Below the pieces are notes generated by a model. That model had not been told where the DNA came from, did no database searches, and saw only the letters and a program-made list of their open reading frames with translations. Position numbers and translations under genes: made by a program. 64,000 nt of DNA from Ereboglobus luteus (GTDB lineage Bacteria; Verrucomicrobiota; Verrucomicrobiia; Opitutales; Opitutaceae), in contig NZ_CP023004.1 of NCBI RefSeq assembly GCF_003096195.1, positions 2,336,501 through 2,400,500 on the forward strand, in the 5' to 3' direction. Below, piece after piece: positions 18,609 through 25,683 of this stretch (the first letter of the stretch is position 1; the number at the start of each line of letters is the position of its first letter).

Positions 18609-19670
18609 TTACGACAATCGGAATTGTTGCGTCATGGATTGGATCACCCGGAGTCCGGCGACAATTTGTTCGGGTGTCGTGAGCGACGGATCATCGGCGG
18701 GAATTTCGCGACGGACGGCGCGGGCAAAGTTTTCCCATTGATACGCGCCGCTGCCGCCGGAAACTTCGGCGCGGGCGACAATCTCGCGGCGGCCGTTGGT
18801 TTCGCGGTTGCTCGCCATGACGAGCGCGAGTTCGCTTTTGGCGCCCGCGCGCTCGGGGCCGCAGTTGCGGTAGATGGTGCCGTTTTCGTAATTGAGCGCG
18901 AGCGTGTTGCGGTAGTGGTCGCCGTCGTTGATGCAGAACGAGGCGAAGATGCTGCCAAGCGCGCCGTTTTCGAAGCGAAGCGAGAGCTGGGCGTTGTCGG
19001 CGGTGGGGCGCTTGGTGAAAAGGCGGGTTTGAAAAACGTGCGTGCCGGCGACGGGGCCGAAGAGTTGGACGAGGTCGTTGATGAGGTAGATGCCGAGGCG
19101 GAAAATCGGGGCGGCGGGGCACTTGACGGGATCATCATACCAGGTGCCGTCGGGTTGCTCGCGGTAGGAGACATGGGCCTCGGCGCGCACGGCAACGGGG
19201 GCGCCGAGATCGTGTTCGCGCACCCAGCGTTGGATTTGCGCGATGTCCGGGGCGGGGAGGGGCGCGGGGGAATTGAGGTGCACAACGCGTCCGAGCGTTC
19301 GCGCCTCGCGGAGAACTTGCAGCGCGGCGTCGGGATCGGTCTCGAAGGGTTTGGTGGTGATGATGTCCTTCCCGGCGTTGATGATCCGGCGAATGAGCGC
19401 GGCGCGTCCGGCGGGGCCGGTGAAGAGGCCGATGGCGGGAATGGCGGGATCGTCGAGCAGGTCCTGGATGTCGGTGTGGATCGCGACCGGCGGGTGGCCG
19501 GCGGGGAGTTTTTGGGCGATGGCCTCGGCGCGGGAGCGGTCGATGTCGCAAAGCGCGACGAGGCGCAGATGCGGGGCGCCTGTGCCGTTCACGATTTGAT
19601 CCACGATGTGCCGGCCAAAGTTGAGGCCGACCATGGCGAGGGGAATGCGGGTGTCGGGAGTTGCGGGCAT
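18609..19670 (-). CDS. Gfo/Idh/MocA-type oxidoreductase with atypical active-site motif
   Basis: A 353-residue protein with the Rossmann start M-V-G-L-N-F-G-R-H and the Lys motif I-T-T-K-P-F-E. The block that normally reads G-x-x-x-D-x-G-x-H-x-x-D is here A-P-I-F-R-L-G-I-Y-L-I-N-D-L, so the usual Asp and His are replaced. The protein may therefore use different chemistry or be a non-canonical family member. It follows the next Gfo/Idh/MocA gene after 19 bp and precedes the FAD oxidoreductase by 55 bp on the same strand. Function beyond a sugar-related redox role is not assigned. Confidence 0.8.
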   Translation of the reverse strand: MPATPDTRIPLAMVGLNFGRHIVDQIVNGTGAPHLRLVALCDIDRSRAEAIAQKLPAGHPPVAIHTDIQDLLDDPAIPAIGLFTGPAGRAALIRRIINAGKDIITTKPFETDPDAALQVLREARTLGRVVHLNSPAPLPAPDIAQIQRWVREHDLGAPVAVRAEAHVSYREQPDGTWYDDPVKCPAAPIFRLGIYLINDLVQLFGPVAGTHVFQTRLFTKRPTADNAQLSLRFENGALGSIFASFCINDGDHYRNTLALNYENGTIYRNCGPERAGAKSELALVMASNRETNGRREIVARAEVSGGSGAYQWENFARAVRREIPADDPSLTTPEQIVAGLRVIQSMTQQFRLS

Positions 19671-19689
19671 GGGGAGGAGGGCGTGAGGA

Positions 19690-20760
19690 TTATTTAACGC
19701 GCACTTCTTTTCCGGTTTTCGCGGAGAGGTAAATGGCGTCGAGGATTTTTTGGACGGCGAGCGATTCGGCGGGCTTCACATAAGGCTCGGCCTTGCCGAG
19801 AAGGCAATCGATGAAGTGAGTCATGCGGTTTGTGCTCGCATAGGGCGCCGATGTTTTGACCAGTTCGGTGACATAACCGCGCGGGGTGTCGCGAAAGAGC
19901 TGGAGCGGGGGAAACAGAATTCCCGCGTCGGTGCCGAAGAGTTGCGTGCCGTTGAAATCGGGCGCGGGCTGGTGCGCGGCCCACGATGCCTCGAGCAAAA
20001 CGGTGCGTCCGCTCTTGAGTTTGATGAGGGCGACGGAGAGGTCGTCCACGTCGAACCGGCGGGACGGGTCGATTTCGCCCTTGCCCCAGTTGCCGTCGCC
20101 CAAGCCGCGCGGACCAAACTTCGAGTAGGTTTGCCCGCTGACGGCGGCCGCGTCGAACTCGCCCATGAGATACAGGCAGCGGTCAAGCGCGTGCACGCCG
20201 ATGTCGTAGGTGGCGCCGCCTGACGCGTATTTTTTCTGGGTAAACCAGGAGCCGATGCGCGGGATTCCCGCGCGGCGCGTCCATGCGGTTTTGGCGTGGT
20301 AAACATCGCCGGGCACGCCGTCGGCAATGAGTTTTTTCGCGGTCTGCACCTCGGGCGTGAAGCGGTTGTTCTGGCCGACCATGAGAAGCCTTTTTTGGTT
20401 TCGCGCCTCGGCGACAAGCCTGGCCGCGTCCGCCGCGCGGGTGGCCATTGGCTTGTCGATCATCACATGTTTTCCGGCGCGAAGCGCGGCGAGCGCGACG
20501 GGCGCGTGAAGGTAATTGGGCAGCGCGATGGAAATGACGTCGATGCCGGGGTGCGCGATGAGTTTTTTGTAGTCGGTGACGACCTCGGGGATATTGTGGA
20601 GCTCGGCGGCCTCGGAGCCGCGCGCGGCCGAGGTTTCGGCAATGGCGACGACGCGGGCGTTCGGGTGCTTTTGAAACGAGGTTATGTGGTCAATGCCGAT
20701 GCCGCCGGCGCCGATGACCGCCACGTTGTAGATTCTGTCGTTCTTCTTTTTGTCCTTCAT
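19690..20760 (-). CDS. Gfo/Idh/MocA oxidoreductase, canonical
   Basis: A 356-residue oxidoreductase with NAD(P)-binding loop V-A-V-I-G-A-G-G-I-G-I-D-H, active-site M-I-D-K-P-M-A, and the complete motif G-G-A-T-Y-D-I-G-V-H-A-L-D. No signal peptide is present, so it is cytoplasmic. It sits 33 bp after the TIM-barrel isomerase-like gene. A dehydrogenase next to an AP_endonuc_2-type enzyme is the usual arrangement for inositol-type or 3-keto-sugar catabolism. The substrate is open. Confidence 0.87.
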   Translation of the reverse strand: MKDKKKNDRIYNVAVIGAGGIGIDHITSFQKHPNARVVAIAETSAARGSEAAELHNIPEVVTDYKKLIAHPGIDVISIALPNYLHAPVALAALRAGKHVMIDKPMATRAADAARLVAEARNQKRLLMVGQNNRFTPEVQTAKKLIADGVPGDVYHAKTAWTRRAGIPRIGSWFTQKKYASGGATYDIGVHALDRCLYLMGEFDAAAVSGQTYSKFGPRGLGDGNWGKGEIDPSRRFDVDDLSVALIKLKSGRTVLLEASWAAHQPAPDFNGTQLFGTDAGILFPPLQLFRDTPRGYVTELVKTSAPYASTNRMTHFIDCLLGKAEPYVKPAESLAVQKILDAIYLSAKTGKEVRVK

Positions 20761-20793
20761 AAATTGCGATGCGCGGGGCGCGGGCCGGCGTGT

Positions 20794-21531
20794 TTAGCAG
20801 CGGCCCCATTTTTTGAATTGCTCGATTGAGAGACGGATGGATTCGAGCGGTTCGTGGTTGTATTTTTCGATTTCAAGAACCTGCCATTCAAGCGCGCCCA
20901 CGGAATCGGCGGCGTCGAAAATGGGGGCGAAATCAACCGGGCCCAGGCCGATTTCCTTTTCGTCCTTGAAGTGCATGAGCTTGATGCGGCGGCCTTGTTC
21001 GCGAATGAAATCGACCGGGTTTTTTCCGGCCGTGTGCAGCCAGTAAACATCGGCCTGGCAGAGGAGATTTTGGGGCGCCGAAACATCGAGCATCCAGTCG
21101 AGAATGAGCCGGCCCTCGACCGTGCGCACTTCGTGGTCGTGATTGTGGTAGTGAAGTTGGAGCCCGTGGGCATGGAGCCGCGCGCCGAGCTCGTTGAGTT
21201 CGCGCCCGAGTTCGCGGGCGGCCGCGGCGGTGGCGAGCATCTCGCGAGGGAAATATGGCACGATGATGTTTGTCGTGCCGAGCAGATGCGCCTCGCAAAC
21301 GACCTTGTTAAAATCGCCGCGCAAGGCGGCGATGGAGACATGCTGGCCGGAGCACGCGAGGCCCGCGGCCTTGATCGCCGCGGCGGCCCCGGCGGCATCA
21401 AGGTTTCCGTAGCCGGCGGTTTCGACTCCCGCGTAACCGTGGGAGGCGAGTGGCGCGATGGCCGCGGCGAAATCGTCCTTCGTGAGCGTGCGAAGTGAAA
21501 AGAGCTGGAGGGATACGGGAGGTTTTTTCAT
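20794..21531 (-). CDS. Sugar phosphate isomerase/epimerase-like TIM barrel (AP_endonuc_2)
   Basis: A 245-residue protein beginning MKKPPVSLQLFSLRTL, the standard first strand of xylose-isomerase-like barrels. Likely metal ligands are in L-H-Y-H-N-H-D-H-E, in C-Q-A-D-V-Y-W, and in L-M-H-F-K-D-E-K. The start codon overlaps the stop of the upstream Gfo/Idh/MocA gene by four bases (ATGA at 21528-21531), showing translational coupling. Members of this family act as isomerases, epimerases, dehydratases, or lyases on 3-keto-glycosides. Coupling to a dehydrogenase supports one of the latter roles, which remains inference. Confidence 0.88.
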   Translation of the reverse strand: MKKPPVSLQLFSLRTLTKDDFAAAIAPLASHGYAGVETAGYGNLDAAGAAAAIKAAGLACSGQHVSIAALRGDFNKVVCEAHLLGTTNIIVPYFPREMLATAAAARELGRELNELGARLHAHGLQLHYHNHDHEVRTVEGRLILDWMLDVSAPQNLLCQADVYWLHTAGKNPVDFIREQGRRIKLMHFKDEKEIGLGPVDFAPIFDAADSVGALEWQVLEIEKYNHEPLESIRLSIEQFKKWGRC

Positions 21532-22517
21532 TGGAAAGGAGGCGTGGGCGGGTTCAGGTTTTGTGTTGCGGATTGTTTTGCGCGAATGACCCAGCGCGTG
21601 GGTGAAAGTTCATCCTCGATTGAAAACGGCATGGATGCGCGGCCTTGGAGCGAGGCGAGGAGCGTTTGCAGAAAACCGCATTCCGGCGGCGTGGCATCGA
21701 CGGGGCCGAGGTCGTCGTCTCCGATGACGAGACGCGTGGTTTGGCCGCCGCCCCGTGACTCGACGATGCCCAGTGTGCCGATAATTTTGAGCGATTCATC
21801 GCCCCATATTTTGGTGCCGCGGGGGTTGAGGTAATTGGCCGCGATGCTGGCGAGGCCGCCGTTTTTTAATGTGAGCAGGAATGACGCGGCCATGCGGAGC
21901 CCGCCGTCGGGGCGCGGATTGCCGAGCGTGGTTTCCGCGGCGCGAATCGATGCGATGGGAACGCAGGCGACGTGCTCCACAAAACGGAGCGCGTGAATGG
22001 CGTTCTGCATGATGATGCCTCCGTCAACAGCCTCGTCCTGCGGGCGGGCGTCGAAATATGGGTAGGATTTTTCGGCGATGATTTGCACGATTTCACCAAG
22101 GCGGCCCGAGCGGGCGATTTCGCGCATGGCGAGGTAGGGTTGCGCGAAAGCGGTGCCGGCCATTTCGTGGAAGGCGCGTCCTGTTTCGCGCGCGGTGCGA
22201 ATGATGGTGTCGAGATCGGCCTCGGTCAGCGCGCAGGGTTTTTCGGCGAGCACATGCTTGCCCGCGCGGAGCGCGCGGATGGCTTGGGCCGCTTGATCGG
22301 CGCGTCGTGGCGAGCAGAGCGAGACGAGGTCGATGTTCGGATCCGCGAGGAGTGCGTCGAGCGTCGGATGCTCGCGAATCGCAGTGTCGTCGCGAAGCGG
22401 GGGCGGGAGTTGCCCGCGTGGGAATTCGCAAATGGCGGCGATGCGCGCGCCGGGCTGCGAGACGAGCGCGTTTTGGATTTGGTGGCCGTTTGTTCCGTAA
22501 AGAGCGACACGCAGCAT
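21528..22517 (-). CDS. Gfo/Idh/MocA oxidoreductase (variant His motif)
   Basis: A 329-residue protein from the ATG at 22515-22517: MLRVALYGTNGHQIQNALVS. The upstream extension is poor in family features. The Lys motif is V-L-A-E-K-P-C-A-L. The Asp of the D-x-G-x-H signature is Asn here (G-G-I-I-M-Q-N-A-I-H-A-L) but the His is kept. Its stop overlaps the start of the TIM-barrel gene (ATGA). It is one of four Gfo/Idh/MocA paralogues in the same run, all strongly divergent from one another, so they likely act on different intermediates. Confidence 0.83.
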   Translation of the reverse strand: MLRVALYGTNGHQIQNALVSQPGARIAAICEFPRGQLPPPLRDDTAIREHPTLDALLADPNIDLVSLCSPRRADQAAQAIRALRAGKHVLAEKPCALTEADLDTIIRTARETGRAFHEMAGTAFAQPYLAMREIARSGRLGEIVQIIAEKSYPYFDARPQDEAVDGGIIMQNAIHALRFVEHVACVPIASIRAAETTLGNPRPDGGLRMAASFLLTLKNGGLASIAANYLNPRGTKIWGDESLKIIGTLGIVESRGGGQTTRLVIGDDDLGPVDATPPECGFLQTLLASLQGRASMPFSIEDELSPTRWVIRAKQSATQNLNPPTPPFQ

Positions 22518-22626
22518 GATGAGATTTATTTTGTTGATGGGGCGGGCCGCCAATGAGCTCGAGGCGGCGCGGATGTGCGCAAACGTATCAAGGGATTTCG
22601 AACGGAGGCAAAGGTGAATAATTTGA

Positions 22627-23886
22627 TCACGGCGCCGGCTCGATCTTGATTTGATGCCGCACGGGCTTGACCGCGGCGCGCGAGTCCTCGCGCTGGGCGC
22701 TCATTTTGGAGAATAGTTTTTGCGTGATCGCCTTGTATTCGGGCTCGGCGTCGGGGAGGTCGCGGCGCCATTTGATGAGCGAATTGAGCGGGCCCTTGAT
22801 GGCATCCGTTTCAAAACGCTGCTGAGCCTGCAATTTTTTGGTCGCCTCGAAGAATGGCGCGCAAAACGGGTTTTGCGGAAACTCGGCGGCCAGGTTGACG
22901 CCCGAAGCGAGTTGCGCGGCGGTGAATGTTTTTTGCGTGCCGCCCCAAGTCACGCGTGTTTTGGCGGGCGCGTTTTTGACTACGAGAAGCAGCCGGTTGA
23001 GCTCGTCGTTGAACGGAATGAACGCGGTCATGGCGAGCGTGCCGGAGCCGTTCGGCTCGCCGGTGAAGCAGAACGGGTATCGGGTGGATTCGACGTGGAG
23101 CAGGCCGTCGGAGTAGTTGATGACCCGGTGCCCCCCGGTCGCGCTTGCGCGTTTTGCCGCGTAGTCAACGGTGTAGGCGCCGATATCGCCGCTGACGCCG
23201 AGCGCCTTGAGAAAGGCGTAGGCCATGACGAGCTGGCCGTTTTCCCCGGGATGCACGCCGTCGCGGGCGAGCGCATATTTTTCGCCGTGCGCGGCCTTGG
23301 CCCTGGTCATCGCGTCCATCATGGGTGTGTGGACATCGGCGAAGAGGACGCCCTCGGCGGTTGCGACTGCGCGCGCGGCGTCGCGCAATGCCGCGAGCGT
23401 TTTATTATAGTCGTCCGCGCTGGCACCGGCGCGCTTGAACCCGGCGGGATCAACGACTCCGGGCGATCCGACAATGATCGCGCGCACGCCCCCGGCCTTG
23501 AGTTTGTGGACGGACTCCGTGGTGGCGCTGCGGTAGATGGCGACGGTCTCGTCGTTGACGCGCTGATAGCGCCCGTCGTTCATGCCGTAGCAAGTGGTGG
23601 CCACGGTGGGCTTGAAGGGAAGGACGTCGTTGTCAACGCGCGCGACAAAACCGCCCGCGCGCTCGCCGCCCCAGCCGAATTGCATGGACATGAGCCCGGG
23701 CGCGGGCTGGCAGAAAAGCAAGTATTGCTGGATGTGGAGCGAGTATAATTTCTGCTCGGTTATGGAATCGCCGCAGACGGCTACAAGGTCGCCCGGTTGC
23801 AGCACCGGGGCCGGTTTTGCCGCGCGGATGTCCTGGAGCGCGACGGCGATTATAAATGCGGACAAAGCAATGGTTAGTTTTTTCAT
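22627..23886 (-). CDS. Secreted GDSL hydrolase, long form
   Basis: A 419-residue protein with a clear signal peptide (MKKLTIALSAFIIAVALQDI, then R-A-A). The SGNH blocks are A-V-C-G-D-S-I-T-E, F-G-W-G-G-E-R, C-Y-G-M-N-D-G, and D-G-V-H-P-G-E-N-G. After the hydrolase domain (~residues 30-230) comes a ~190-residue extension. Its first part is beta-rich (L-A-M-T-A-F-I-P-F-N-D-E-L). Its second part is helical and basic. This layout recurs in planctomycete and verrucomicrobial SGNH proteins of unknown substrate. A 109-bp gap, the largest in the run, separates it from the downstream Gfo/Idh/MocA gene, so an internal promoter is possible there. Confidence 0.83.
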   Translation of the reverse strand: MKKLTIALSAFIIAVALQDIRAAKPAPVLQPGDLVAVCGDSITEQKLYSLHIQQYLLFCQPAPGLMSMQFGWGGERAGGFVARVDNDVLPFKPTVATTCYGMNDGRYQRVNDETVAIYRSATTESVHKLKAGGVRAIIVGSPGVVDPAGFKRAGASADDYNKTLAALRDAARAVATAEGVLFADVHTPMMDAMTRAKAAHGEKYALARDGVHPGENGQLVMAYAFLKALGVSGDIGAYTVDYAAKRASATGGHRVINYSDGLLHVESTRYPFCFTGEPNGSGTLAMTAFIPFNDELNRLLLVVKNAPAKTRVTWGGTQKTFTAAQLASGVNLAAEFPQNPFCAPFFEATKKLQAQQRFETDAIKGPLNSLIKWRRDLPDAEPEYKAITQKLFSKMSAQREDSRAAVKPVRHQIKIEPAP

Positions 23887-23919
23887 ATAATATAATTTAG
23901 TGTTAAAAATGACGTTGTA

Positions 23920-25674
23920 TTATTCTTGTGACACAAACCACCGGACCGCATAGGCGGGGAGTGTTGTTTGCCCGGTTGCCGTCCCGCCCGAAATCGCGTC
24001 GCGCCAGGGCCCGCCGGGAAGTGTGAGCGTCGCGGGTGTTCCGGTGACGTTGTGCGCGGCGACAATTGTTTGCCGGGCGTCGCGCGATTGCCGGCGCACC
24101 AGGAAGAGCGCCGCGCCCTGGTCGAGGATTTGCTGCGCCGCGTCCGGATGAAACGCGGGAAGCGTGGCGCGGATTCTCAGCAGTTGTGTTATTCGAGAAA
24201 GCACCGCCGGGCGCAGGGACGCGGCGTCCGCGAGCTCGCTGTCGAGCGCGGCGGTGTCGAACGAGGGGCGGTTGATGCTGCGCGGGCGTCCCGTTGCCTT
24301 GACGAGGTCGGTGGCGTTGCGCGAGCCTAGGAGGGAAGGGAGGTAAAAGGCGGGGATTCCCATGAGCGCCATGGGCACGGCTTGCGACAAAACAAAGCGA
24401 TCTATTTGCGTGGAGAGCGGAGTGTCGCCGGATGGATTGTTGATCGCATCAAAATAGGTGATGTTGAGTTCATACACGGAGATCGAGCCGTCGGAATTGA
24501 ATTTGCCCGTGATGTCGCCGCCGTTTTTCCTGGCGAGATCGCAAAGCTCCGCGCGTTGCGCCTCCGTGAGGATGCCCTCGGTCGGGCGCATTCCGATGCC
24601 GTCATGCGTGGCGGTGATGTTCAAATAAGTGGCATTGGGGCCGATGTATTCGAGCGTGCGCGCCCAGTCGGTGAGCACGCTCGCATTGCCCGAGTGAAGG
24701 CTCCAGAGAAGAAGCGGGGGAAGGGAAAAATTATATATAATCTGCGCCTCGTCGCCCGCGTTTCCAAAATAACTGATATTCTCGTCGTGGGGGACATTGG
24801 TTTCCGTGAGCAACAGCACGTGGGGCGCGGCGATGTCTATAATATCGCGCCAGAGCTTTATTATTTCGTGGGTTTGCGGCAGGTGCGCGCAGGACGTGCC
24901 GATTTGTTTCCACAGGTAGGGAATGGCGTCCAGGCGGAGGACGGACGCGCCGTTGAGAACATAGAAAAGAAGCACATCGGTCATCTCGACCAGGACCTTT
25001 GGATTCTTGAAGTTGAGATCGACTTGGTCGGCGGAAAATGTCGTCCAAAAATATTCCTGTCCTCGCTTGGTCGCGAACGGATGCAGCAAGGGAAGATTGC
25101 GCGTGCGCAGGACGCCGCTGGTGTCCGTCTTGGGGTCGAGCCGGACAACGAAGTCCATGTAGTCGGGATCGCCCGCGCAATGCCCCCGGACGTAGCGGCT
25201 GTGCTGGGACGCGTGGTTGACGACGGCATCGGCGACAATGCGATAGTGCGAGGCGAGCTTTACCACGTCGGTCCACGCGCCCAGCTCGGGGCGCACCTGG
25301 CGATAATCAATAATGGAAAAACCGTCGTCGCTGGAAAAAGGAAAAAAAGGCAGCAGGTGGACGAAGCTGATGGCGTCGCCGATATTGGCGGAAAGAAACC
25401 GGTCAAGCGCCTGCAGCGGCGGGCGGTTTGCGCTTTGGATTGTGTCGGCGTAGGTGATCAGCAGGGCGTCGCGCTGGGACCAGCCGGACGCGCGCGAAAT
25501 AATGCGCTGTTTGTATTCACGGGCGAGCGCGATCAGCTGGCGCGCAATGGCGCCGGCTTGTTCACTCGGATACAGAAGGGCGATTCGCTCGCGGATCGAA
25601 TCCTCCTTTGTTTCATTGGCGTCGCCGGGCGAAACGAGGACGCTGCCGGTTGTGTTAAGATCGTTTGTTTCCAT
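23920..25674 (-). CDS. GH13 subfamily 18 phosphorylase, glucosylglycerate-phosphorylase-like
   Basis: A 584-residue cytoplasmic protein with GH13_18 features. The block L-L-P-F-F-P-F-S-S-D-D-G-F-S-I-I-D-Y is the form seen in YcjM/glucosylglycerate phosphorylases rather than the F-D-G-A-D-A-G-F-D-P-I-D form of sucrose phosphorylase. The nucleophile is Asp249 (V-L-R-L-D-A), the acid/base Glu291 (L-T-E-T-N-V-P-H) and the transition-state stabiliser Asp358 (T-H-D-G-I-G-M). Y-F-G-N-A-G-D-E-A and L-G-S-R-N match the same branch. The reaction would be phosphorolysis of an alpha-glucoside to alpha-glucose 1-phosphate. The acceptor (glycerate, glycerol, sugar) is not decided by sequence reading. Confidence 0.87.
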   Translation of the reverse strand: METNDLNTTGSVLVSPGDANETKEDSIRERIALLYPSEQAGAIARQLIALAREYKQRIISRASGWSQRDALLITYADTIQSANRPPLQALDRFLSANIGDAISFVHLLPFFPFSSDDGFSIIDYRQVRPELGAWTDVVKLASHYRIVADAVVNHASQHSRYVRGHCAGDPDYMDFVVRLDPKTDTSGVLRTRNLPLLHPFATKRGQEYFWTTFSADQVDLNFKNPKVLVEMTDVLLFYVLNGASVLRLDAIPYLWKQIGTSCAHLPQTHEIIKLWRDIIDIAAPHVLLLTETNVPHDENISYFGNAGDEAQIIYNFSLPPLLLWSLHSGNASVLTDWARTLEYIGPNATYLNITATHDGIGMRPTEGILTEAQRAELCDLARKNGGDITGKFNSDGSISVYELNITYFDAINNPSGDTPLSTQIDRFVLSQAVPMALMGIPAFYLPSLLGSRNATDLVKATGRPRSINRPSFDTAALDSELADAASLRPAVLSRITQLLRIRATLPAFHPDAAQQILDQGAALFLVRRQSRDARQTIVAAHNVTGTPATLTLPGGPWRDAISGGTATGQTTLPAYAVRWFVSQE

Positions 25675-25683
25675 TATATAGAA

